Source of the DNA: Acidobacteriota bacterium
GTDB taxonomy: Bacteria > Acidobacteriota > Blastocatellia > UBA7656
Direction of reading: 5' to 3'
Assembly (NCBI GenBank): GCA_040754075.1
Contig: JBFMDH010000008.1
Location: 135,410-199,409 of the forward strand
DNA: 64,000 bases
The notes beneath the pieces were generated by a model. It did not search any database, was not told the DNA's origin, and saw only the letters and a list, made by a program, of their open reading frames with translations. This document shows, piece after piece, positions 9,598 through 17,219 of the stretch. The position numbers were made by a program, and so were the translations under genes. Each line of letters starts with the position of its first letter. The first letter of the stretch is position 1.

Positions 9598-10626
9598 CTA
9601 CTTCGCCATCGCATCGGTGACTTTGATTTTACCGGCGACGATGTCGCGTTTGGCTTGTTCGACTTCTTCGAGAACGGTTTTGGGAATCAACGGTTCATTA
9701 TATTGGTCGAGCGCGTAGCCGACGCCTTCGTTATCTAAGCCGTAGATGTGCAGCCCGCCGGTGAATTTGCCGTTCACCAAATCTTTCACAATCAAATACA
9801 CCGCGTTGTCGAGGCGTTTCATCATACTGGTTAAAATGAATCCCGGCTTGACCCAGTTCTGGTTGGCATCCACGCCGATGGCGAAATATTTCGCTTCGCC
9901 GCCAGTTTGTTTGCTGCGGTCTTCTGCCGCATCGAATACGCCAAGACCGGAATTGCCCGCCGCTTGAAACACAATATCCGCGCCGCGTTCAAATTGCGCG
10001 GTCGCCAGTTCCTTACCTTTGCCGGGATTGTTCCAGGCGCCATCATTGATGCCGACATAGTTTTCATAGACTTCGACTTTCGGATTGGCGTATTTCGCGC
10101 CCTCTTTGTAGCCTTCGGCAAAACGATGAATCAGCGGAATATCCATGCCGCCCACGAATCCGAGTTTGTTGGTTTTGGTAACTTTCCCGGCAATGACACC
10201 AACCAGAAAAGAGCCTTCGTGTTCTTTAAAAATCAACGAAGCGACATTCGGCGTATCAATCACCCCATCGATAATCGCGAACTTTAAATTGGGATAGTCT
10301 CTGGCGACATTCTCCATGATAGGGGCTTGCGCAAAGCCTACGCCGATAATCAAATCGTAACCGCGTTCGGCAAAAGCGCGCATCGACGGTTCAATCGAAG
10401 TCGGCTCTCCGGGTTCGACATCGCGCAAGAAGACATTATCAGGCATCTCTTCTTTGGCGCGTTTGACGCCTTCCCAGGCGGCGGCATTGAACGATTTGTC
10501 ATCTTTGCCGCCGATGTCGAAGACGATGCCGACGCGCAACTTGCCGCCCGCTTCATCGCGTGTGCCTTTGCATGCCGGAAGCAACAGACTCAAACCTAAA
10601 AAAATCGCAACGGTTATTTTTTTCAT
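9598..10626 (-). CDS. BMP-family (PnrA/Med-like) substrate-binding lipoprotein
   Basis: 342 aa. The start at 10626 gives a classical lipoprotein signal, MKKITVAIFLGLSLLLPAC, with Cys19 as the lipidation site; longer upstream starts would bury it. Family features include GGKDDKSFNAAAWEGVKRAKEE, an IIGVGFAQAPIMENVA segment, GFVGGMDIPLIHRFAEGY and QAAGNSGLGVFDAA. BMP proteins bind nucleosides or purines for ABC importers in the characterised cases. No ABC permease or ATPase is adjacent, but a pyrimidine-nucleoside phosphorylase gene lies 1.7 kb upstream on the same strand. It follows the coiled-coil gene by 16 bases, so the two are probably co-transcribed. Confidence 0.9.
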   Translation of the reverse strand: MKKITVAIFLGLSLLLPACKGTRDEAGGKLRVGIVFDIGGKDDKSFNAAAWEGVKRAKEEMPDNVFLRDVEPGEPTSIEPSMRAFAERGYDLIIGVGFAQAPIMENVARDYPNLKFAIIDGVIDTPNVASLIFKEHEGSFLVGVIAGKVTKTNKLGFVGGMDIPLIHRFAEGYKEGAKYANPKVEVYENYVGINDGAWNNPGKGKELATAQFERGADIVFQAAGNSGLGVFDAAEDRSKQTGGEAKYFAIGVDANQNWVKPGFILTSMMKRLDNAVYLIVKDLVNGKFTGGLHIYGLDNEGVGYALDQYNEPLIPKTVLEEVEQAKRDIVAGKIKVTDAMAK

Positions 10627-10642
10627 CGTGATTATTTTGAAT

Positions 10643-11026
10643 TTAAGAAGATGATTTTTCAATGCGGTCAACCCGCGTTTCCAAGGCTGCAATTCTGGGA
10701 AGTTCGTCTTCTTCGATGCGTTTGACTTTGCGACTGGTTTCAATCACCGCCTGGGAAATAGCTTTTACTTCAAAGTGTACACCATCAATCTTATCGTTCA
10801 GTTGCTGCTCAACCGAATCAATCTTATCGCTCAGTTGTTGTTCAACCAAATCAATCTTATCGTTCAATTGCTGTTGTACACCATCAATTTTGTCGTTGAG
10901 ACGTTGTTCGACGGAATCGATTTTGTCGTTGAGACGTTGTTCGACAGCCCTCAATTCATATCGAAAATCATCTTTAAAACCATCGAGCATTACTTTCATT
11001 GCCGTGATGATTTCTTCGTTCGCCAT
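10643..11026 (-). CDS. Small coiled-coil protein with five hendecad repeats
   Basis: 127 aa, with no signal peptide or membrane segment. Residues 28-82 are five consecutive 11-residue units of the form VEQRLNDKIDS or VEQQLNDKIDG, encoded by 33-bp tandem DNA units. A further coiled coil (AISQAVIETSRKVKRIEEDELPR) and RIAALETRVDRIEK close the protein. It should form a long right-handed or straight coiled coil and oligomerise. The ATG at 11026 is chosen because GGGAG lies 5 bases upstream; a TTG at 11038 would overlap that site. It sits between the asparaginase gene and the BMP gene on the same strand. The function is unknown. Confidence 0.75.
   Translation of the reverse strand: MANEEIITAMKVMLDGFKDDFRYELRAVEQRLNDKIDSVEQRLNDKIDGVQQQLNDKIDLVEQQLSDKIDSVEQQLNDKIDGVHFEVKAISQAVIETSRKVKRIEEDELPRIAALETRVDRIEKSSS
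10781..10945 (-). repeat. 33-bp tandem repeat (5 units) coding hendecads
   Basis: Five in-frame 33-bp units within the coiled-coil gene. Units differ by a few substitutions (GACGGAATCG, GATGGTGTACA and GATTTGGTTG type junctions on the coding strand). In-frame tandem units of this kind can change copy number by slippage. Confidence 0.75.
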
Positions 11027-11083
11027 AGGCTCTCCCAAGTGCTATCTTTGATTTACCCCCGCATCATTGGATTGTCGTAAAGG

Positions 11084-12208
11084 CTACTTTTCTGCAATTT
11101 CGTATACATATGCCAATTCATGCAAGCGGCTTTCTTTGCCGTCGTGAACTGCCATCGTGGCGCGACGACGTTCGCCTTTGCTGTTGATTGAATATCCCCA
11201 CAGCGTTGCGCCGCCGTATTCACCAGCTTTGTTAAGCGCATAAAAATTGATGCCGAATTTGCTGAGTTTCGCTTTGTTGTCGTTATAGCTTTTTGAAACC
11301 CGTTTGCAGGCTTCAAGGCAGGCATCCGTCGGCGACATCCCTTTACGCATCATCTCCACAATGGTGTGCGCGCCGCAGATTTTGATGTTCTCTTCGCCGC
11401 GACCTGTCGAACCCGCCGCGCCGACTTCGTTATCAACGAACAAACCCGCGCCAACGATTGGCGAATCACCGACGCGACCCGGTATCTTAAAAGCCAGACC
11501 GCTGGTCGTCGTCGTCCCCGAAATGTCGCCGCGTTCATTGACCGCCAAACAATTAATCGTGCCGGTTGGCGGATGGGCAATCATTTCGGTTGCCAGACCG
11601 ATTAAATCCGGGCGCGTCTCTTTTAAAATACTCATCTTTTCAGAATCGGGCGCGGCAAGCCCAGGTCCCCAGGCGTCTCTATCGCTCATCATCTCTTTCC
11701 ATTGCAACCAGATTAACCGCGCCTCTTCGGTGAGCAATTCTTCTTTTTTGAACCCGTGTTTAAAAGCAAAACGCCAGGCGCCTTCGCCGACCAACAACAT
11801 GTGGTCTGTGCGCTCCATCACCAGTTTCGCAACCTTGGAAGGATTCTTGATGTAACGAATCGAAGCTACCGCGCCGCCGCGTTTCGTCGGTCCGTGCATG
11901 ACGCTGGCATCCAATTCAACATCGCCTTCTTCGTTGGGAAGTCCGCCGTATCCGACAGACATATCTTTCGGGTCATCTTCAACGATGTTGACGGATGCGA
12001 TTACCGCATCGAGCGTGTCTTTTCCGGCTTTTAACATCTGCATGCCGGTTTTGATGGCTTCCAAGCCGTTTGTACTTGAAACAATGAGCGGACGAGTGCC
12101 TTTGCTTTGCGCATGCCCTGTAAGCATGAGATTCGGACTGAGGCTTGCGGCGGTGCCGATAACGGCGCTGGTTTTAATAAATTTTCTGCGATTAATTTTT
12201 GAGTTCAT
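11084..12208 (-). CDS. Exported N4-(beta-N-acetylglucosaminyl)-L-asparaginase / type 2 asparaginase
   Basis: 374 aa Ntn-hydrolase. The N-terminus NRRKFIKTSAVIGTAAS is a Tat-type signal. The autoprocessing site is most likely before Thr217 in PPTGTINCLAV, which aligns with the HDTIG block of aspartylglucosaminidases; here Asp at the minus-one position is Gly. The substrate-side motif GTTTTSGLAFKIPGRVGDSPIVGAG and the AAGSTGRGE loop are well kept. Characterised family members cleave the GlcNAc-Asn bond of glycoasparagines or act on isoaspartyl peptides. GGAGA lies 7 bases before the ATG. It is probably periplasmic and is followed by the coiled-coil and BMP genes. Confidence 0.9.
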   Translation of the reverse strand: MNSKINRRKFIKTSAVIGTAASLSPNLMLTGHAQSKGTRPLIVSSTNGLEAIKTGMQMLKAGKDTLDAVIASVNIVEDDPKDMSVGYGGLPNEEGDVELDASVMHGPTKRGGAVASIRYIKNPSKVAKLVMERTDHMLLVGEGAWRFAFKHGFKKEELLTEEARLIWLQWKEMMSDRDAWGPGLAAPDSEKMSILKETRPDLIGLATEMIAHPPTGTINCLAVNERGDISGTTTTSGLAFKIPGRVGDSPIVGAGLFVDNEVGAAGSTGRGEENIKICGAHTIVEMMRKGMSPTDACLEACKRVSKSYNDNKAKLSKFGINFYALNKAGEYGGATLWGYSINSKGERRRATMAVHDGKESRLHELAYVYEIAEK

Positions 12209-12319
12209 CGAATGTCTCCAAAAGATTGATTTCTTCCACTGAAGATAGGGTTGAGGGTTGATTGTATGAGCGATGGGCGCGTTTGTAAACTCGCGTCAAA
12301 TGCAGTTGAAATTATTACC

Positions 12320-13624
12320 TCAACGCAACACCTGTTTAATTAACACAGGTGGTTCAACGCGCGTTTCCCCGATGGTGTAAGCCTGTTGAATAATTCGCGT
12401 GACTTCGTCAATCATCGAACCATCGTTGTAATATAAGGTCACCAATGGCGAATCGGCATTTACTTCGTCGCCGATTTTCGCGTCCACTTTTAAGCCAACG
12501 CCCAAATCAATCGGCGTGTCCATCCTGAGACGCCCTGCGCCGAGCAGCATCGACGCATGACCGACAACGCGCGTGTCAATTGCCTGAACGAAGCCGCTGC
12601 GTTGCGCAACCGCCGGCTTTTGGTTTGTGGATTGCGGCAGCAATGAATAATCATCAACGGCTGCGGGGTTGCCGTTTTGAAAGGCAATAATCTCACGCAT
12701 CTTTTCCAAAGCTTTGCCCGATGAAATCATCTCATCGTAAATCGCTCGCCCGTTTTCCAAATCCGTCGCCACGCGCCCTAACAGCAACATCTCAGCCGAT
12801 AATTCGCGGCAAAGCGTGTTGAAATCTTCGGGAGCCTCGCCTTTCAAAGTATCGAACGATTCAATGACTTCCAATGAATTGCCGACCAATCGTCCGAGCG
12901 GTTGATTCATATCGGTGATTAAGGCGACCGCTTCTTTTTCCATACCCTTTGCCAGGTCAATCATCAGTCGTGCCAATGACACGGCTTCGGCTTCGGTCTT
13001 CATAAATGCGCCGCTTCCGGTTTTAACGTCCAGAACTAACCCGGTGATGCCTTCCGCCAGTTTCTTGCTCATAATCGAACCGGCAGCAAGCGGCTGGCAG
13101 GGAACCGTCGCCGTCACATCGCGCAAAGCATAAAGTTTTTTATCGGCAGGCGCTATCTCTGCGGTTTGTCCAATGAGGGCGCAGCCGACGCGCTCAAGCC
13201 CGCGTTTATATTCATCAAGCGACAAATTGACATTGAATCCGGGAATTGATTCGAGTTTATCGAGGGTGCCGCCGGAATGGGCAAGCGAACGTCCTGAAAT
13301 CATCGGCACAGGCACGCCCGCCGCTGCCACCACCGGGGCAATCACCAGCGAGGTTTTATCGCCTACGCCACCGGTTGAATGCTTATCTACGCGGGGGCGA
13401 CCCAAGAAAGATAAATCCACGACAATGCCCGAATAAAGCATTTCGTGGGTGAGCGCGACGGTTTCGGCTGTGGTCATGCCGCGCAGAAAAATTGCCATCA
13501 ATAAAGCGGAGACCTGATAATTGGGCACTTCTCCACGTGTGTAACCTTGAACGATGAAACTGATTTCTTCGCGTGAGAGTTCCATCCCATCACGCTTTTT
13601 TTCGATAATATCTACGGCTCTCAT
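12320..13624 (-). CDS. Pyrimidine-nucleoside / thymidine phosphorylase
   Basis: 434 aa, the usual length for the family. It splits pyrimidine nucleosides with phosphate into the base and (deoxy)ribose-1-phosphate. Seen here are the N-terminal helical domain (DIIEKKRDGMELSREEISF), KHSTGGVGDKTSLV (phosphate and substrate binding), the family signature SGRSLAHSGGTLDKLESIPG, and the C-terminal PYNP domain (about 340-434). AAGGAAA lies upstream of the ATG. It is cytoplasmic and involved in nucleoside salvage. With the BMP lipoprotein nearby it hints at nucleoside uptake and use. Thymidine versus broad pyrimidine specificity cannot be decided from sequence alone. Confidence 0.93.
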   Translation of the reverse strand: MRAVDIIEKKRDGMELSREEISFIVQGYTRGEVPNYQVSALLMAIFLRGMTTAETVALTHEMLYSGIVVDLSFLGRPRVDKHSTGGVGDKTSLVIAPVVAAAGVPVPMISGRSLAHSGGTLDKLESIPGFNVNLSLDEYKRGLERVGCALIGQTAEIAPADKKLYALRDVTATVPCQPLAAGSIMSKKLAEGITGLVLDVKTGSGAFMKTEAEAVSLARLMIDLAKGMEKEAVALITDMNQPLGRLVGNSLEVIESFDTLKGEAPEDFNTLCRELSAEMLLLGRVATDLENGRAIYDEMISSGKALEKMREIIAFQNGNPAAVDDYSLLPQSTNQKPAVAQRSGFVQAIDTRVVGHASMLLGAGRLRMDTPIDLGVGLKVDAKIGDEVNADSPLVTLYYNDGSMIDEVTRIIQQAYTIGETRVEPPVLIKQVLR

Positions 13625-13724
13625 GAATTTCCTTAACTGTATGATTTTTCCCGATGAATAAAGGAATACTGAGGCAATAGGATTTCATCCGATCAGACTA
13701 ACGTCAATCCGACAATGAAAAAAA

Positions 13725-14288
13725 TTAACGAATGCGGACGGTCTTCAGATAGTTGCGATAGACCAAATCCTGCTGGCGCACAGCCAGATGACAGGTGATA
13801 CATTTTTGCAGATTGCCCCGTTCAATCACTTGTTTTCCGTCGCCACTCAATACCAGAAATTCCCAATCATTGCTTGGCGGATTAAATCCCGCTTCACGTT
13901 TAATCATCGCGGTTAATAGTTCGGGTTGGGTGGTGGTTGCATCGGGCATTTTCTCTTTGACAATCATCGAACCTTGCGGAAACGACGCCGACCAGTCATT
14001 CAATAAAATTTGTTTGCCAGTGTTATTGACGAAGACATTGATATATTTTTCGGCGTGCAGGCTGATGTTGAGTTTTGCAGCCGATGCCGGGGCGCACATT
14101 ACGGCGATTTGCGCGTCGAGTTTTACGGGCTTGTCGGTGACGCGATGCCACTTCCGGTAGCCGGTGATTTCGGGAGCCTGCAAAGCGACGTTGGCAGATT
14201 CAATCGAATGAGTTTCAGGCAAGCTTAAAAAGAAAATCGCCAGGAACAGAGAAACAAGCAGGCTGAATATGAAAACTCTTTTTTTCAT
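13725..14288 (-). CDS. Cytochrome P460-like monohaem protein
   Basis: 187 aa with a signal peptide (1-24) and one CxxCH haem site (CITCH, residues 163-167) near the C-terminus. The ITGYRKWHRVTDKP start and the late haem motif match the cytochrome P460-like family; the Cys-His placement and KMPDATTTQPELLTAMIK are consistent. P460 proteins proper are periplasmic and oxidise hydroxylamine using a Lys-haem crosslink, but most homologues like this are uncharacterised. GGAG precedes the ATG. It follows the internally duplicated membrane protein gene by 18 bases, so the two probably share a transcript. Confidence 0.75.
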   Translation of the reverse strand: MKKRVFIFSLLVSLFLAIFFLSLPETHSIESANVALQAPEITGYRKWHRVTDKPVKLDAQIAVMCAPASAAKLNISLHAEKYINVFVNNTGKQILLNDWSASFPQGSMIVKEKMPDATTTQPELLTAMIKREAGFNPPSNDWEFLVLSGDGKQVIERGNLQKCITCHLAVRQQDLVYRNYLKTVRIR

Positions 14289-14306
14289 TGCTACTCCTTC
14301 GAGAAT

Positions 14307-15266
14307 TTATTGGTGGCGTTCGATAACCATCGGTTTATAACAGAGTGTGATGCCGACCAGAAAAGTTATCGCGCCAATCATCGCGGGAGCCAGATGAACA
14401 AAATCATTATAGCCGACGATTGGGTGAATGCCGATGGCGGTGGCAAACCCCACCGTCCCCGCAAGACAGAGCACCTGCCAGAGATTTCGCGAAGATTTGC
14501 CACACCAGACGCAAAATAAAACCGCGAGTCCGGTGGTACAGATGCCGCCGCCAAACCCTGCGCGGTCATGGGCAATAAGCGGCACCAGTCGCTCATTGAT
14601 GGCGCGTAACTCTTCGGCAGTGACCTTCATAAAGCTTAAATCCTGCGGCACGAATACCGCCGTCATTCCGACAATTAAAATCGTCGCTCCGGCGGCAATC
14701 ATTCCAAGCCCTGTAAACAGCAACAGCAAGCGTCCCATTCCTTCGCGGGTCTTCACATTGATTTTTATCGCGGGTTTAAAAATGGTTTTAAACATTTCAT
14801 CGCGTGGTAAGGTTGCGCGAGAGCGCAGCAAACCGGTTAGAAAAATCGGCAGTAGCGCAAGCGTCGCAACGCCATGCCAGGAATCAAGATAGCCATATCC
14901 GAGATAGGCGAGGAAACTCCCGAAACCGAGAATGCCAGTAATTAAAAACACCCACCAACTCCACGCCGCTTGTCTTTTCAAGGGAAAGCTGACCATCCAC
15001 ATATAAAGCGAACCGATAGCAACCAGCGACCCGCCCCACGAGACGCGGTCGTGAATCATAAAATGAACGATGCGACATTGATGCAGTTGGCAAAGCTCAC
15101 TTGCGGTCATACCGAGATATTGAACATCCTGGGGAAGGAAATGACCGGTGGCGGCAATAAAAATCGCGCCGATGCCCGAAAGCATCAACATCAAACCGGT
15201 GAACCAGAGTAACGGACGCCCATCGCCAATCAAGGGTGCAAAAATTCCTCGGTTGTTTTCGGTCAT
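14307..15266 (-). CDS. Internally duplicated multi-pass membrane protein
   Basis: 319 aa with about eight membrane helices. The two halves are similar: GRPLLWFTGLMLMLSGIG then FLPQDVQYLGMTASEL and HDRVSWGGSLVAIGSL match GRLLLLFTGLGMIAAGA then FVPQDLSFMKVTAEEL and HDRAGFGGGICTTGLAV. Each half has a conserved His-Asp-Arg before a helix. I do not recognise a named family. The ATG at 15266 is used rather than a TTG at 15269. It lies directly upstream of the P460-like gene, so a role in cytochrome maturation or a shared redox function is possible but unproved. Confidence 0.75.
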   Translation of the reverse strand: MTENNRGIFAPLIGDGRPLLWFTGLMLMLSGIGAIFIAATGHFLPQDVQYLGMTASELCQLHQCRIVHFMIHDRVSWGGSLVAIGSLYMWMVSFPLKRQAAWSWWVFLITGILGFGSFLAYLGYGYLDSWHGVATLALLPIFLTGLLRSRATLPRDEMFKTIFKPAIKINVKTREGMGRLLLLFTGLGMIAAGATILIVGMTAVFVPQDLSFMKVTAEELRAINERLVPLIAHDRAGFGGGICTTGLAVLFCVWCGKSSRNLWQVLCLAGTVGFATAIGIHPIVGYNDFVHLAPAMIGAITFLVGITLCYKPMVIERHQ

Positions 15267-15308
15267 CAAGCTGATTTTAACGAGGTTCGGAAAAAAACAA
15301 CAAAAATG

Positions 15309-15585
15309 CTAAGTTTTTTCTATTTCATCGCGTAAGACAGCAAATTCTAATTTTGCCCAGCTTCGATAATAGGAATCAACAAACCCAATTTGCTCGATAA
15401 ACTGATTTCAGCAAGCCGTTCTAAAGCCTCCGCCATTTTCATTCCGTTGGATTTTTTCGCTAAATCTGATTCTTTGAGAATAGTGACAAAACATCCACAG
15501 GGTTTTCTTTCTCCAGAAAGTCCGGAGCCTCGCCTTGCCATTCGATGTGTTTGCCGGTGAGCGTCGCTTTGTATGTATTAAACAT
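15309..15585 (-). pseudogene. Frameshifted small antitoxin-like gene
   Basis: Translation from an ATG at 15585, with GGAGG 5 bases upstream, gives MFNTYKATLTGKHIEWQGEA and runs into a stop after the AAAA run at 15488-15491. Adding one base there restores VFVTILKESDLAKKSNGMKM and then AEALERLAEI. This resembles small antitoxin-like proteins of the form MxxYxAxLxGxxIEWxxxAP. A second shift near 15412 would join a further open frame ending at 15309 (VDSYYRSWAKLEFAVLRDE). Either a decayed gene or sequencing error in a homopolymer fits. No toxin partner is adjacent. Confidence 0.5.
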
Positions 15586-15643
15586 TGCTTGCCTCCATTT
15601 TGCGATTGACTGATTCGCGTCTCATTATTATTTACTATCGCAC

Positions 15644-16117
15644 TCAAATCAACGCAATCAAGGCAACAGCCTGTGCCTGCATGGCTTCGCCGCGCCCCAC
15701 TGCATCAAGCTTTTCATTGGTTTTGGCTTTGACGCTGATTTGATGGAGTTCGATTTTTAAGACGGTGGCGAGTTGCTGGCGAATCGTTTGAATATAAGGC
15801 GCGAGTTTGGGTTTTTCCGCAATAATCGTTGAATCAATGTTCGCAATGCGATAGCCCAGTTGTGCAATTAAACTAACCACATGCGCCAGCATATCCAAAC
15901 TCGAAGCCCCCTTAAAGCGCGGGTCACTGTCGGGAAAATGCGAACCGATGTCACCAAGGGCTGCGGCTCCCAAAAGCGCATCACAAATCGCATGCGTCAA
16001 GACATCGGAATCCGAATGTCCGAGCAAGCCTTTGTCAAAAGGAATCTCGACGCCGCCTAAAATCAGCTTGCGTCCTTCAACCAGACGATGAATGTCGTAT
16101 CCGATGCCAATGCGCAT
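15644..16117 (-). CDS. ispF: 2-C-methyl-D-erythritol 2,4-cyclodiphosphate synthase
   Basis: 157 aa, the usual length. It cyclises CDP-methylerythritol 2-phosphate to the 2,4-cyclodiphosphate in the non-mevalonate isoprenoid pathway. The metal ligands are visible as GYDIHRL (Asp8, His10) and [26 protein letters not shown] with the zinc His. [14 protein letters not shown] forms the flexible loop, and [17 protein letters not shown] carries the C-terminal TNE substrate motif. It is a cytoplasmic homotrimer. ispD lies one small gene upstream on the same strand, giving the common yacL-ispD-ispF order with an insertion. Confidence 0.96.
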   Translation of the reverse strand: MRIGIGYDIHRLVEGRKLILGGVEIPFDKGLLGHSDSDVLTHAICDALLGAAALGDIGSHFPDSDPRFKGASSLDMLAHVVSLIAQLGYRIANIDSTIIAEKPKLAPYIQTIRQQLATVLKIELHQISVKAKTNEKLDAVGRGEAMQAQAVALIALI

Positions 16118-16133
16118 AATGTGAAAAAGAATT

Positions 16134-16161
16134 CAGAAGTCAGGAGTCAGAAGTCAGAATT
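16134..16161. repeat. Short tandem heptamer repeat
   Basis: Four consecutive heptamers, CAGAAGT, CAGGAGT, CAGAAGT and CAGAATT, lie in the 48-base gap between ispF and the small membrane gene. This is a classic short tandem repeat of 7 bp. Confidence 0.8.
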
Positions 16162-16165
16162 GCCG

Positions 16166-16477
16166 TTAAAAATCAGGCGTTCCTCCAAATAAACCCCGAA
16201 TAATAAACCAGTAAAGAATGAAGCATGTATAAAAAAAGCTTGCGGGAAGTGAGGCGATGAGCAGGGCAATTTTTATTTCGCCTGTATCTTCGCCTTGTTT
16301 ATATCCGTAAATAAAAACTGCAAATTCCAACAAGGTTATCAACATACTTAAAATAATTGCAGCCCCATAAGAACTGATTAAAACCGGAATATAAGGTAAA
16401 AACGATAAAACAAGAATAAGTTGAATGACGCTATCCCACGATGTCGTTTGCGTGAGATTTTTATTCAGGAAGCTCAT
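16166..16477 (-). CDS. Small membrane protein, unknown
   Basis: 103 aa with three to four hydrophobic helices (VIQLILVLSFLPYIPVLI, AAIILSMLITLLEFAVFIYGY, IALLIASLPASFFYTCFILYWFI). The ATG at 16477 has a perfect AAGGAGG 8 bases upstream; the longer ORF up to 16552 would overlap ispD and lacks a ribosome site. It sits between ispD and ispF. I do not recognise a family. The good ribosome site and membrane profile support a real gene. Confidence 0.65.
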   Translation of the reverse strand: MSFLNKNLTQTTSWDSVIQLILVLSFLPYIPVLISSYGAAIILSMLITLLEFAVFIYGYKQGEDTGEIKIALLIASLPASFFYTCFILYWFIIRGLFGGTPDF

Positions 16478-16517
16478 CGGTCGTCCTCCTTTTGCTGAAA
16501 TATCCGGTGAGATTTTA

Positions 16518-17219
16518 TCATCCGAAATATTCTCGATGAATGACTTCGGCAATCTTTAAATCAAAAGGTCGGGTGATTTTGATGTTGATTGGCGAGCCTT
16601 CAACAACCGATACCTTTTGTCCGATGCGTTCGACCAGTTGGGAATCATCCGTGCCGCGAAAGCCTTCAGCCTTGGCGCGTTCATGCGCTTCTTTGATAAT
16701 CGCATATTGAAACGCCTGCGGTGTTTGTGCCTGAAAGATATAGCGTCTATCCAATGTCCTGCGAATCGTTGATTGCTTGACCTGTTTGATGGTATCGACG
16801 CTGGCGGTTGCCAAAATGGCTGCGCCCTTCGATTCGGCTCGCTGAACGACCTGTTTAATCTCTTCGGGACGCACAAACGGACGGACGGCATCGTGAATGA
16901 GCACAATGCCGGCAGTGCTTTCGCGCACCACCTGCAAACCTTGATACACCGAATCCTGACGTTCGGCTCCGCCACCGACGACGCGGGCAATCTTTTTGAT
17001 GTTGTAACGCGAAAGCAAGGTGAGCACTTCGGAGGTCAGACTCGGTTGCAACACCAGAATAATCTGGTCAACCGCATCCGAGTCTTCAAAGCGTCTGAGG
17101 GTGTGAACCAGCAAAGGCACACCGACCAGTTCAAGCATCTGCTTGGCGCGGTCTGCATGCATGCGCGAACCGATACCGGCTGCCGGGATTATGACTGTGT
17201 TGATTTTGCGTTCACTCAC
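16518..17219 (-). CDS. ispD: 2-C-methyl-D-erythritol 4-phosphate cytidylyltransferase
   Basis: 233 aa. It transfers CMP to methylerythritol 4-phosphate in the non-mevalonate isoprenoid pathway. The nucleotide-binding start VIIPAAGIGSRMHADRAKQMLEL, the signature VLIHDAVRPFVRPEEI and the late TDDSQLVERIG and NIKITRPFDLKIAE are all present. The start is a GTG at 17219 that overlaps the stop of the upstream PIN-TRAM gene by 8 bases, which implies translational coupling. It is a cytoplasmic homodimer. Confidence 0.95.
   Translation of the reverse strand: MSERKINTVIIPAAGIGSRMHADRAKQMLELVGVPLLVHTLRRFEDSDAVDQIILVLQPSLTSEVLTLLSRYNIKKIARVVGGGAERQDSVYQGLQVVRESTAGIVLIHDAVRPFVRPEEIKQVVQRAESKGAAILATASVDTIKQVKQSTIRRTLDRRYIFQAQTPQAFQYAIIKEAHERAKAEGFRGTDDSQLVERIGQKVSVVEGSPINIKITRPFDLKIAEVIHREYFG

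Noticed and set aside
11304-11855. 183-aa plus-strand frame opposite the asparaginase gene
   Set aside because: It is an antisense shadow of a well-supported enzyme with typical motifs, with no ribosome site and low-complexity text.
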